Below, piece after piece: positions 8,681 to 16,736 of a stretch of 64,000 bases of DNA. The first letter of the stretch is position 1. Every line of letters begins with the position of its first letter. Made by a program: the position numbers and the translations under genes. The DNA is from Palsa-965 sp044448685 (lineage in GTDB: Bacteria; Bacteroidota; Bacteroidia; Palsa-965). The notes beneath the pieces were generated by a model. It had not been told where the DNA came from. It did no database searches and was given only the letters and a program-made list of their open reading frames with translations. Location: contig JBIOHC010000005.1 in the NCBI GenBank assembly GCA_044448685.1, forward strand, positions 1-64,000, in the 5' to 3' direction.

Positions 8681-10303
8681 TTGAATAAAAAGCTGGTGTA
8701 CTCAGTCTTCATCCTCCTCTGCCTTAATGGAGGTTCAATACTTTATGCTCAGCAGACGTTGCATAAGAATGGGCGATATGTCGAAAAATACGAGAATGGA
8801 GCATTAAAGGTTAAGGGGAAATATAGTGCCTGCAGGAAAACCGGGTGTTGGCAGTATTATAATGACAGAAATTTATTGGTTCGGGAAGAAAATTTTATTC
8901 TCGACTCAAGAGAAGGTAAATTCATAGAATGGTATGAAAGCGGAAAGCTGAAAACGACAGGATATTACATTAGCAGTAAACGAATTGGACCCTGGATATC
9001 CTATTACCCCGACGGGACTATGCAGCATCGTATACTTTATACCAATGATGTGCCTGATGGTGAATACAGGAAATGGTATGCTAATGGTCAGCTTGAAGAA
9101 CTTTTTACTTACCACAATGGTCTAAAAGAAGGACCTTTTGCAAAATGGTATGCGGATGGTACTCATAAAGTGGAAGGGAGCTATTACCAGGAGCAAAAAG
9201 AAGGAACCTGGACTCACTGGGGGAAATCAGGTGAACTGGAGTCAGTTTGTGCCTATTCATTTGACAGAAAGAATGGGACCTGCCTGGAATATGAGAAGGG
9301 GCAAAAAATCGAAGAATTAAATTATGTTAATGGAAAAAAGGAGGGCACGTATACAAAATGGCTCTCCAATGGAAATTTGAAAGAGCTGGGAACTTATATG
9401 GACGACAGACACGAAGGTAAAAGGGAAAAATGGTATGAAAACGGGAACAAATCGGAAGATCTCTATTATTTAAACGGCAAAGAACATGGAAAATCTTTCG
9501 CATGGTTCGATGATGGTAAACTTAAGGAAGAACGCAATTATCAGAACGGGAAGCTTGATAGCCTGTTTACAGAATTTTATGCCAATGGGGTAAGGAAGTG
9601 CCAGATGAAGTATGAGAAGGGCCGCTTGGAAGGGGTAGCGATAAGCTGGTATGCTACCGGTATCAAAGCATTGGAATGTGCTTATGAGCGAAACAAGAGA
9701 TCCGGAAAACTGATCGCCTATTATTCAAATGGTAAAAAACAACATGAAATCTGTTATAGGGAAGGGGTGATGGACGGGTTTTATAATGAGTACTTTCCCA
9801 ATGGAAAAAAGAGAAGTCAACGCAGTTTTGAAAAAGGACTCCCTGTAGGCACTTATTCGGAATGGAATGCAGATGGAAAACTGGTTGCATCGGGAATAAG
9901 TGAGCAGGCTCCGGAAGAAATGGAAGCCCGTACGGATGCTTCCTGGTTCGATGGTCCTGAAATGCCAAAAGATTCAGTTGAAATTTATGTGTATGCAGAT
10001 GAAATGCCTTCTTTTCCGGGAGGAGAACCTGCTTTACACAGTTTCATGCAGCAAAAACTGGTTTACCCTCTGGAGGAGTCCGGACATGGAACAGAAGGAA
10101 CTGTTCTCCTCTCATTTATTGTTGAACGGAATGGATCCGTCAGCACCGCTTCTGTTTTAAGAAGTATTCACCACATTCCAGGTTTCGATAAAGCTGCACT
10201 TGCCCTGATCAGCGAAATGCCTGCATGGATCCCAGGCAAGATCAATCACAAATCCGTAAGGGTCCAGTGCAAACTCCCCGTAAGGTTCGACTCCGTCAAA
10301 TAA
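8681..10303 (+). CDS. MORN-repeat protein with C-terminal TonB-like domain
   Basis: A 540-residue exported protein. Residues 1-23 are a signal peptide (KLVYSVFILLCLNGGSILYAQ). Residues about 30-410 hold roughly sixteen copies of a 22-24 residue MORN-type repeat (pattern G-x-[FWY]-x-x-W-Y-x-[ND]-G-x-x-x-x-x-x-x-Y-x-x-G), as in YwqK-type proteins. Residues about 440-540 match a TonB C-terminal domain (MPSFPGGEPALHSFMQQKLVYP, GTVLLSFIVERNGSV, AWIPGKINHKSVRVQCKLPVRF). The start is the TTG at 8681: an in-frame stop lies five codons upstream and no ATG precedes the signal peptide. There is no transmembrane anchor beyond the signal, unlike a true TonB. A periplasmic interaction protein is likely and its partner is unknown. 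Confidence 0.8.
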   Translation: MNKKLVYSVFILLCLNGGSILYAQQTLHKNGRYVEKYENGALKVKGKYSACRKTGCWQYYNDRNLLVREENFILDSREGKFIEWYESGKLKTTGYYISSKRIGPWISYYPDGTMQHRILYTNDVPDGEYRKWYANGQLEELFTYHNGLKEGPFAKWYADGTHKVEGSYYQEQKEGTWTHWGKSGELESVCAYSFDRKNGTCLEYEKGQKIEELNYVNGKKEGTYTKWLSNGNLKELGTYMDDRHEGKREKWYENGNKSEDLYYLNGKEHGKSFAWFDDGKLKEERNYQNGKLDSLFTEFYANGVRKCQMKYEKGRLEGVAISWYATGIKALECAYERNKRSGKLIAYYSNGKKQHEICYREGVMDGFYNEYFPNGKKRSQRSFEKGLPVGTYSEWNADGKLVASGISEQAPEEMEARTDASWFDGPEMPKDSVEIYVYADEMPSFPGGEPALHSFMQQKLVYPLEESGHGTEGTVLLSFIVERNGSVSTASVLRSIHHIPGFDKAALALISEMPAWIPGKINHKSVRVQCKLPVRFDSVK

Positions 10304-10352
10304 TCAATAAAAAGAGATTCAATTACTTGTCTATTCAATAAATTTGTTGTTG

Positions 10353-10375
10353 CTTTGTAATTCAAAGTACTTTTA
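10353..10375 (+). promoter_or_regulatory. Palindromic operator, copy 1
   Basis: The arms CTTTG and CAAAG are separated by 5 bp, and the right arm is extended into a second palindrome (AAAGTACTTT). The 23-bp element matches the one at 11370-11392 at 21 positions. It sits 10 bp upstream of the ATG at 10386, just after a TAAATTTG -7-like box (10339-10346), so a bound repressor would cover the transcription start. The winged-helix protein at 11033 is the obvious candidate ligand. That assignment is inference. Confidence 0.6.
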
Positions 10376-10385
10376 ATACTTGTCC

Positions 10386-11036
10386 ATGGCAAACGAAAAA
10401 GAACAACTGGAAGCATTGACGGATATTCGGAATATTATGGAACGTTCTACCCGTTTCTTATCTCTGAGCGGACTTTCAGGAGTATTTGCAGGTGTCTTTG
10501 CTCTTATCGGGGCAGGGGCTGCGTATCTTAAAATAGAAGAAAATTTCTGGGCACTGGATGAAGGAGCACACTATCACGGAAGAGGACGGGAACTGTCTGA
10601 GTTTCTTTTTTTCTTTGCAGATGCAGGACTCGTACTGATGGCCTCCCTTACTGTTGGCTACTTTTTTACCCACAGGAGGGCAAAGAAACAAGGGCTCAAA
10701 GTATGGGACGGGTCATCCAGGCGACTGGCATTCAGCTTATTTATTCCCTTGCTTGCTGGTGGAATCTTTTGTCTTGAGTTGCTTAACAAAGGAATGATCT
10801 CTATGATTGCACCTGCCACTTTGTTATTTTATGGAATGGCACTTCTCAATGCAAGTAAATATACGCTTACGGATATTAAATATCTCGGTATTTCAGAAAT
10901 GATATTGGGATTGGTGGCTGCTGCACGCATAGGGCCCGGTCTTTTGTTCTGGGCTATTGGGTTTGGGTTTCTCCATATTATTTATGGGACTGCTATGTGG
11001 TATAAATACGAAAGAGGCGGAATAAAGAGAGGATGA
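10386..11036 (+). CDS. Four-helix membrane protein cotranscribed with a winged-helix regulator
   Basis: A 216-residue protein with a soluble N-terminal helix (residues 1-25) and about five hydrophobic segments, near 28-48, 75-95, 115-135, 140-160 and 178-200. No family could be named. The ATG at 10386 is preferred to a TTG two codons upstream, which lies just after the operator. The stop overlaps the start of the regulator gene at 11033 in an ATGA arrangement, so the two are translationally coupled. Pairs of a membrane protein and a small HTH regulator of this kind recur in Bacteroidota. The membrane protein may sense or modulate the regulator, which is inference. Confidence 0.7.
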   Translation: MANEKEQLEALTDIRNIMERSTRFLSLSGLSGVFAGVFALIGAGAAYLKIEENFWALDEGAHYHGRGRELSEFLFFFADAGLVLMASLTVGYFFTHRRAKKQGLKVWDGSSRRLAFSLFIPLLAGGIFCLELLNKGMISMIAPATLLFYGMALLNASKYTLTDIKYLGISEMILGLVAAARIGPGLLFWAIGFGFLHIIYGTAMWYKYERGGIKRG

Positions 11037-11332
11037 AAATAAATATAGACCAGCTTAACAAGGCATTTGAAAACAGAATCCGGCTTGGAGTCATGTCTAT
11101 CTTGCTTGTCCACGACTGGGTTGAGTTTTCAGAACTTAAAGAGCAGTTAAACCTTACAGACGGGAATCTGGCAAGTCATATCTCGGCTCTGGAAAAACTT
11201 GAGTATCTGGAAGTCAGAAAACAGTTTGTCGGAAAGAAACCAAATACCTCTTATACCGTTACCCGCATGGGAAGAAAAGCTTTTCTGGAACACCTGAATG
11301 GTTTGGAAAAATTAATTAGAAGAAAAGAATAG
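11033..11332 (+). CDS. Winged-helix transcriptional regulator (HTH_34-like)
   Basis: A 99-residue protein that is essentially one winged helix-turn-helix domain: NRIRLGVMSILLVHDWVEFSELKEQLNLTDGNLASHISALEKLEYLEV, a basic wing (RKQFVGKKPNTSYTVT), then RMGRKAFLEHLNGLEKLI. It resembles the HTH_34 branch of the MarR/ArsR superfamily, which bind palindromic operators as dimers. It has no cysteine or metal-site motif. It overlaps the preceding gene by 4 bp. Near-identical palindromes upstream of its own operon (10353) and of the next one (11370) make it the probable autoregulator of both. Confidence 0.85.
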   Translation: MKINIDQLNKAFENRIRLGVMSILLVHDWVEFSELKEQLNLTDGNLASHISALEKLEYLEVRKQFVGKKPNTSYTVTRMGRKAFLEHLNGLEKLIRRKE

Positions 11333-11366
11333 GAGCAAGGAATACTAAATCTATTTTTTTATCGTT

Positions 11367-11392
11367 TAACTTTGAAATACAAAGTACTTTTA
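11367..11392 (+). promoter_or_regulatory. Promoter -7 box overlapped by palindromic operator, copy 2
   Basis: TAACTTTG (11367-11374) is an exact TAnnTTTG match. The operator (CTTTG-N5-CAAAG with the same extended right arm) runs from 11370 to 11392 and overlaps the box by 5 bp. That geometry would block RNA polymerase when the site is occupied. The gene starts at the ATG at 11396. No clear -33 element was found. Confidence 0.6.
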
Positions 11393-11395
11393 GTT

Positions 11396-11902
11396 ATGAA
11401 AAATAATCCGATATTCATACTGAAAAGGGTAAGGACTCTAACCCTTGTTTTTATTATTTTGCTTGTATTAAGCGGTGTCACAGCGTTTCCACTTCAATGG
11501 GAGTTAAGCCTGGCGGAGGGCCACGAAGCCTTATTTCCGAACGCTTTGGCAATTCTTTACAAAAAGGTTCACCAGGGGATTGTTGAAACCAATATTCATT
11601 ACCCTTTTTTGTCATATGGGACTGACTGGCTGGCATTTTCACATATAATCATTGCATTATTCTTCATTCCGGTTATTCAGGCTCCGCTAAGGTATCTGGG
11701 GAATCTTGAGATGGGAATAATTGCCTGTATCCTTGTATTTCCACTGGCTTTTATTTGTGGTTCGTTAAGACAGATCCCTTTTTTCTGGCAGCTTATTGAT
11801 TGTTCTTTCGGTTTTTTCGGAGGGCTATTGCTTTATTCTATACGGAAAAATGTGATTACTCTTAAAAGTGTCTTGATGTATTCTAATACGACTAACTCAT
11901 GA
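11396..11902 (+). CDS. Small polytopic membrane protein, unknown
   Basis: A 168-residue protein with four predicted membrane segments (about 13-33, 75-92, 105-125 and 132-152) and a mostly polar loop between the first two. No family was recognised. The ATG at 11396 is preferred to an in-frame TTG at 11372, which is the tail of the TAACTTTG promoter box inside the operator. The stop overlaps the next start by 4 bp (ATGA at 11899), so it is cotranscribed with the DUF4173-like gene and likely controlled by the winged-helix regulator. Confidence 0.7.
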   Translation: MKNNPIFILKRVRTLTLVFIILLVLSGVTAFPLQWELSLAEGHEALFPNALAILYKKVHQGIVETNIHYPFLSYGTDWLAFSHIIIALFFIPVIQAPLRYLGNLEMGIIACILVFPLAFICGSLRQIPFFWQLIDCSFGFFGGLLLYSIRKNVITLKSVLMYSNTTNS

Positions 11903-13398
11903 AAAAAATCAACCTGCTCCTTCTCGGAGCGACACTGTCCTATTCTTATCTGTTTTACAGGGAATCAACGGGACTTAATTTTTTTCTCTTCAGTGTATTA
12001 CTTTGTTCATGCTGTGCATGGATCAATCCGGAAGCTCGCCGGAATATGACATGGTTTTTTGCTGCGCTAGGTTCGCTGATAACGGGCTTTGCCGTTTTAT
12101 ACATGGGAAATGTACTGGCCGTAACTGGAAATATTCTATCCTTGGCACTGCTTTCGGCATTTACTGTGGAACCACGTACTTCCGCACTAAGCGCATGGAT
12201 GTATTCGGCTTACTCTACGGTTACTTCTGTAGTTTATATGAGTGCTTCTTTTTTCAATTATTTCTCACCCACAGGAATGCCTGCGGAAAGACAAAAGAGA
12301 GGGCTCGGAATTTGGGTTTTTATCCTTCCTTTGTTGGCATTATTGTTTTTTTTTATTCTATATCAACAGGGAAACATACTATTTCTTGATCTGACACGAA
12401 AAATCAACCTGGACTTTATTTCCATGCCCTGGGTTCTGTTCAGCACAGGTGGGTTTATACTCATGTATTCTTTTTTCAGGTACAGAACTATTCCATCCAT
12501 GCTGGAGTATGAAATGAAGCAGGGAACAAACCTTGAGCGGAACGTCAGGTCAGGAAAGTGGATTCGAAAGTATCTTCCACTTTCTCAGGAATACAAATCC
12601 GGAGTGATTATGCTGGCACTTCTCAACGTCCTGACACTTCTAGTCAATATTCTCGATTTTCGTTTTTTGTTTTTAAACGGTAAATTGCCTGCAGGGATTA
12701 TCTACTCGGAGTTTGTACATCAGGGTACTGGAATGCTCATGGTTTCTATTTTTTTCGCTATTGCTCTCCTGTTGTTTTATTTCCGGGCAGAACTGAACTT
12801 TACTAAGGGCCGTCGTATACTGCTTTATCTTACCTATGTATGGATTCTGCAGAATATATTCATGATTGTGACCTGCTTCATGAAAAATAACCTGTATATA
12901 CATGAGTACGGATTTACGTACAAGAAGATAGGCGTTATAGTATGGCTATTGTTGGTATTATTTGGTCTTATCACAACCGGGATAAAACTTTGGACATTGA
13001 AAACAAATTACTTTCTATTCCGGGTAAATTCCTGGTTGGTATATGGTACCCTGGTAGTTTCAACCCTTTTCAACTGGGACAAGCTCATTGCAGAATACAA
13101 TATCGGGTATGCGAAGGCGGTTGATTATTCCTATTTATTTACCTTATCACCCAATGTCCTGCCTCCTTTGATGGAGTCCTACCATAAGGGGAAAGCTCCG
13201 GCCGAAATAAAGAATTACAATGATGAAAGAATGGCGGAGGTTAGAGAAGTCAGCGGATCCATTGAATTTGTACCCAATTTAAAGTTTAAGCTTAGTGCTT
13301 TTCTTGCTGAACAGAGGATGATTTCCTGGAAATCGACCTGCCTGGCAAAAGATAAATTGGAAAGAGAATTACTTCCTGGTACGAACGCTGTTCATTAG
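11899..13398 (+). CDS. DUF4153/DUF4173-like polytopic membrane protein
   Basis: A 499-residue protein with about eleven hydrophobic segments spread over residues 1-400 and a soluble C-terminal 100 residues. The YIHEYGFTYKKIGVIVWLLLVLFGLI segment near 335-360 and the preceding YLTYVWILQNIFMIV match the conserved core I associate with DUF4173 (often annotated DUF4153). The biochemical role is unknown. It starts at an ATGA overlap with the preceding gene. Co-occurrence with a small winged-helix regulator matches what I recall for this family in Bacteroidota. Confidence 0.7.
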   Translation: MKKINLLLLGATLSYSYLFYRESTGLNFFLFSVLLCSCCAWINPEARRNMTWFFAALGSLITGFAVLYMGNVLAVTGNILSLALLSAFTVEPRTSALSAWMYSAYSTVTSVVYMSASFFNYFSPTGMPAERQKRGLGIWVFILPLLALLFFFILYQQGNILFLDLTRKINLDFISMPWVLFSTGGFILMYSFFRYRTIPSMLEYEMKQGTNLERNVRSGKWIRKYLPLSQEYKSGVIMLALLNVLTLLVNILDFRFLFLNGKLPAGIIYSEFVHQGTGMLMVSIFFAIALLLFYFRAELNFTKGRRILLYLTYVWILQNIFMIVTCFMKNNLYIHEYGFTYKKIGVIVWLLLVLFGLITTGIKLWTLKTNYFLFRVNSWLVYGTLVVSTLFNWDKLIAEYNIGYAKAVDYSYLFTLSPNVLPPLMESYHKGKAPAEIKNYNDERMAEVREVSGSIEFVPNLKFKLSAFLAEQRMISWKSTCLAKDKLERELLPGTNAVH

Positions 13399-13474
13399 GG
13401 TTTAGCTCCCTAATTTGCTATTCAAATCGTTGTCAGTTATTAAACCCATAAAAGTCTAAATTCATTCATCTGTC

Positions 13475-14224
13475 ATGAACCCCTTATTCAATCAACTTTT
13501 CAGGCTTACAATTTTCAGCATAGCCATGGGCTTCCTGGAATCAGCGGTGGTCATTTATCTACGGATGCTGTATTACCCTGCGGGGTTTCACTTTCCATTA
13601 GCCCTCATACCTCCTGATATTGCAAGGGTTGAAATAGGAAGGGAGGCCGCTACAATAATTATGCTGGTAGGAGCAGGGATTTTGGCAGCCAGGGATAAGT
13701 CGCACAGGTTCGCCCTTTTTATTTATGCCTTTGCGGTGTGGGATCTGTTTTATTATGTTTTTCTAAAGTTATTTATTGGTTGGCCGGATTCTTTGTTAAC
13801 CTGGGATATTCTTTTCCTCCTTCCGGTTCCATGGATAGGTCCCGTTCTGGCACCCTGTATCGTTTCAATCACGCTTATCCTGATTACAATTCTGATCCTG
13901 TATTATGCAAATAAAGGAAGGAATATCCGTTTTAAAGCAATAGAATGGACACTCTTAGGAGTTGGAGGATTCATCATTATCTGGTCATTTTGTGAGGATT
14001 ACCTGCACCTGGTGATTTTTGGAAATAAACCTTTCTGGAGGCTCTCAGGAGACAAAAAATTGTTCTCGGATCTGATCAATTATGTGCCGGTCCGGTTCAA
14101 CTGGAGCATGTTCTTGACCGGCGAGGTTATTCTTCTTCTGGCAATCATGCTTTATTTAACAAGACTGGGTAAGCCAGGGAAGGCCGGACACGATCACTCC
14201 GGTTGGTTTTCAGAGATTAATTAA
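13475..14224 (+). CDS. Polytopic membrane protein, unknown
   Basis: A 249-residue protein with about six to seven membrane segments (near 8-28, 60-78, 85-105, 122-148, 160-180 and 208-228). Conserved-looking charged positions lie inside membrane segments (FLESAVVIYLRMLYYP, GREAATIIMLVGAG, EDYLHLVIFG). No family could be named with confidence. It stands 76 bp after the DUF4173-like gene and 16 bp before the DUF1361 gene, so it probably heads or belongs to the 13475-15351 transcription unit. Confidence 0.65.
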   Translation: MNPLFNQLFRLTIFSIAMGFLESAVVIYLRMLYYPAGFHFPLALIPPDIARVEIGREAATIIMLVGAGILAARDKSHRFALFIYAFAVWDLFYYVFLKLFIGWPDSLLTWDILFLLPVPWIGPVLAPCIVSITLILITILILYYANKGRNIRFKAIEWTLLGVGGFIIIWSFCEDYLHLVIFGNKPFWRLSGDKKLFSDLINYVPVRFNWSMFLTGEVILLLAIMLYLTRLGKPGKAGHDHSGWFSEIN

Positions 14225-14240
14225 ATTTCATCCAAACACA

Positions 14241-14984
14241 ATGATAAAAGTTCAAAAAAACATTCTCAATCAAACAAATGGAAAGAAGCAGGTATTTCAA
14301 TTGGCGTATTCTACAGCCATGCTGCTTTTTTTGTCTACTCTTTCCGCCTCACTCTTGTTGACTTACAGGGTATGCGTGACAGGGTCATTTTATTACTTAT
14401 TCCTGTTATGGAACCTTTTTTTGGCCTGGTTGCCGTATCTGATTTCTACCGCGTTTGCAGAGTTGCCATTTTTACATAACAGGTTTAAAGCATTGTTATT
14501 ATTTTTATGTTGGTTATTGTTTCTCCCCAATTCACCCTACATTTTGACTGATCTGGTGCATCTTACCGCCAGACAAGGAATACCAATCTGGTTTGACGCT
14601 CTTCTGATAGTGATGTTTGCATGGACTGGCTTATTGCTAGGACTTAAATCAATTGCAATTGTTCATGCCTATTTGAGATCAAGTTTTTCACTTTTTATTT
14701 CACGCTCGATGCTCGCATTCGTTATTTTGAGCTGCAGTTTTGGAATCTACGTTGGACGGGTACTCCGGTGGAATAGCTGGGATTTGATTGTTCAGCCGGT
14801 TCCATTGGTTAAATCAATTCTTTCACAATTCCGTCATCCGTTTCACCATCAGCAGACTTTTGGAATGACGTTTGCATTTTCCTTATTTTTATCTGTTAGT
14901 TATTATACCTTGCTCGTGTTTTCCGACTCCAAGATTAAAAGACAGGAGGAACAGCATCTTAAAGGATACTCAGATGAAGAATAA
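14241..14984 (+). CDS. DUF1361 membrane protein
   Basis: A 247-residue protein with about six membrane segments. The DUF1361 hallmarks are clear: WNLFLAWLPYLIS, LLFLPNSPYILTDLVHL, WFDALLIVMFAWTGLLLG, FGIYVGRVLRWNSWDL, and a closing F-HH-T-G-T-F segment. The function is unknown. The gene overlaps the start of the following kinase gene by 11 bp. Confidence 0.85.
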   Translation: MIKVQKNILNQTNGKKQVFQLAYSTAMLLFLSTLSASLLLTYRVCVTGSFYYLFLLWNLFLAWLPYLISTAFAELPFLHNRFKALLLFLCWLLFLPNSPYILTDLVHLTARQGIPIWFDALLIVMFAWTGLLLGLKSIAIVHAYLRSSFSLFISRSMLAFVILSCSFGIYVGRVLRWNSWDLIVQPVPLVKSILSQFRHPFHHQQTFGMTFAFSLFLSVSYYTLLVFSDSKIKRQEEQHLKGYSDEE

Positions 14985-15351
14985 AAAAGACAGATTCTTG
15001 CAAAGAGTCATAAAAAGTTTTCATTTTGCCTTTCGGGGCATTGCAACTTTTCTAGCCACACCATCTAATGCATGGATACACCTCTTGGCTGCAATAACTG
15101 TTTGTTCCGGAGGGATCATATTACATATCACAAGATCGGATTGGGCCCTGATAATCATAGCCATTGCGTTGGTTATCACAGCAGAGATGTTTAATACTGC
15201 GTTGGAATCACTCATGGATCTTGTTTCACCGGACTATCATAAACTTGCAGAGCGGGCTAAGGATATAGCAGCGGGGGCAGTACTGGTAACCGCATTAACA
15301 TCACTATTAATAGGAGTGTTGGTTTTTTGGCCTTATTTTTTCAAGGTATGA
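14974..15351 (+). CDS. dgkA: Diacylglycerol/undecaprenol kinase family protein
   Basis: A 125-residue integral membrane kinase with three hydrophobic segments. It carries the family signature E71MFNTALESLMDLV followed by H-x-x-A-E-R-A-K-D-I-A-A-G-A-V-L (Glu, Asn and Asp for Mg-ATP binding). The short form without an amphipathic N-terminal extension is the type often shown to be an undecaprenol kinase, which recycles the lipid carrier for envelope glycan synthesis. The substrate here is inferred. The start MKNKKD at 14974 overlaps the DUF1361 gene by 11 bp and gives the usual length. A longer in-frame version would add 34 residues read from inside DUF1361. Confidence 0.88.
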   Translation: MKNKKDRFLQRVIKSFHFAFRGIATFLATPSNAWIHLLAAITVCSGGIILHITRSDWALIIIAIALVITAEMFNTALESLMDLVSPDYHKLAERAKDIAAGAVLVTALTSLLIGVLVFWPYFFKV

Positions 15352-15357
15352 AAAGAG

Positions 15358-15846
15358 TCATTTCATATTCACAAACTGCAGTGGGAGTTCGTAAGATTTC
15401 TGACTTACTAGGGAAATAATGACCTGAAGCTCATCTATTTTTTTGCCAGTTACGCGGACTATATCGTCCATAAGTTGGGCCTGTACTTTCATTTTACTTT
15501 CCTTTATATCCTTGATTATTTTACGGGCTGTATCAGGATCAATTCCTTCTTTAATTTTTATTTCCTTTCTGACCATATTTCCGGAAGCGGCAATGTCTTT
15601 TCCCAGATCCAGGCATGCAGGATCGAGACCTTGCTTGGCCATACGGCTTCGAATAACATCAATAATGGATTTCATTCGCATATCATCTTCCGTAAGAACC
15701 AGTATAATTAGTTCCTTTTTTTGTAACTCTATCTCTGTTTTAGATCCCCGGAAATCAAACCGGTTAATGAGCTCTCTTCTTGCAACATTCAGAACATTAT
15801 CCAATGTCTGATGGTCCAGCTTGCTTACGATATCAAAGGAAGGCAT
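15358..15846 (-). CDS. yajQ: YajQ family nucleotide-binding protein
   Basis: A 162-residue cytosolic protein of two ferredoxin-like halves. Recognisable features are the N-terminal MPSFDIVSKLD, RRELINRFDFRGSKTEIEL, MAKQGLDPACLDLG and the C-terminal DIVRVTGKKIDELQVIISLV. Members bind RNA, and in Xanthomonas cyclic di-GMP. Length and motifs are complete. It converges with the DgkA gene, with 6 bp between stop codons, and diverges from the dipeptidase gene. Confidence 0.93.
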   Translation of the reverse strand: MPSFDIVSKLDHQTLDNVLNVARRELINRFDFRGSKTEIELQKKELIILVLTEDDMRMKSIIDVIRSRMAKQGLDPACLDLGKDIAASGNMVRKEIKIKEGIDPDTARKIIKDIKESKMKVQAQLMDDIVRVTGKKIDELQVIISLVSQKSYELPLQFVNMK

Positions 15847-15932
15847 AGAGACGTAGATTATATGTGAAATACTTCAGCAAAGGAAGGAAATTTGTCCTGT
15901 ATTACAAGGGATATTTTATCCGGCTTATTGCA

Positions 15933-15940
15933 TAACTTTG
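15933..15940 (+). promoter_or_regulatory. TAACTTTG -7 box very close to a start codon
   Basis: An exact TAnnTTTG box ends 4 bp before the ATG at 15945. Transcription would be expected to start about 4-7 bp after the box, at or near the A of the ATG, so the mRNA may be leaderless. No -33 TTTG lies at normal spacing. Confidence 0.35.
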
Positions 15941-15944
15941 AAAT

Positions 15945-16730
15945 ATGCCAACCCGTTACATTCTCTGTCTGTTGATCTTGTCGTTGGGCTGCAATGAAAA
16001 GCCTCCTGATGCGCGTAGCCGAAAAGTGTCTCATGATTCACTTGATGTACAAAAAGGAAGCCCTTCTCCCGGGAATTTCAGTCCGGAAGTAACGAAACCA
16101 CCTGTTGAGCCTGATCCCCTCTCTGCCATTGAGGAGGGCGTCATCAGAGCTGGTTTAGTTGATGTCCGCACACTTGATCCGACAATATACGTAGATCTTA
16201 AGTATGCAGGGTCACACAATTTTTTAGGCAAAAATATGTATGGAACATTCAATAAAGCCTATCTGCAACCGGAAGTTGCACAGCGGGTGGTAAAAGCTCA
16301 GCACTTTCTTAAACAGAAGTTTTCATATTATTCTTTGATTATTTATGATGCTGTCAGGCCCTATCATATCCAGAAGTTGATGTGGGATAGCTTGCATTTA
16401 CCCGGTGGCGTTAAACATCAGTATCTTTCGGACCCATCAGAAGGATCTCTGCATAATTATGGTGTTGCAGTTGATGCGGCTTTGGTTTATGAAGATGGCC
16501 GGGAACTTGATATGGGCACTCCTTTCGATTTTTTTGGTGAGCTTGCTCATACGGAATGGGAAGAAAGGTTGGTTGATGAAGGTAAATTGACCCATCGTCA
16601 GCTCTTAAACAGGGAACTTTTGCGTTCCGTTATGAAGGAGGCTGGATTACAGCCAATAGGTACTGAATGGTGGCACTTCAATGCCTGTTCCAGAACCACT
16701 GCTGCTTTCAGATATCAGATAATTGACTGA
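15945..16730 (+). CDS. M15 D-Ala-D-Ala dipeptidase, lipoprotein
   Basis: A 261-residue VanX/DdpX-type zinc peptidase. It has a lipoprotein signal with lipobox LSLGC (Cys16), so it is probably membrane-anchored. The catalytic domain starts near residue 65 (LVDVRTLDPTIYVDLKYA). Zinc ligands lie in SLH170NYGVAVD177, and the catalytic Glu241 and ligand His244 in EWWHF. The arginine-bearing YDAVRPYHIQ is also present. Members cut D-Ala-D-Ala released from peptidoglycan turnover. No van cluster is nearby, so housekeeping recycling is more likely than resistance. It converges with the PorP/SprF gene 6 bp downstream. Confidence 0.88.
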   Translation: MPTRYILCLLILSLGCNEKPPDARSRKVSHDSLDVQKGSPSPGNFSPEVTKPPVEPDPLSAIEEGVIRAGLVDVRTLDPTIYVDLKYAGSHNFLGKNMYGTFNKAYLQPEVAQRVVKAQHFLKQKFSYYSLIIYDAVRPYHIQKLMWDSLHLPGGVKHQYLSDPSEGSLHNYGVAVDAALVYEDGRELDMGTPFDFFGELAHTEWEERLVDEGKLTHRQLLNRELLRSVMKEAGLQPIGTEWWHFNACSRTTAAFRYQIID

Positions 16731-16736
16731 GAAGGA

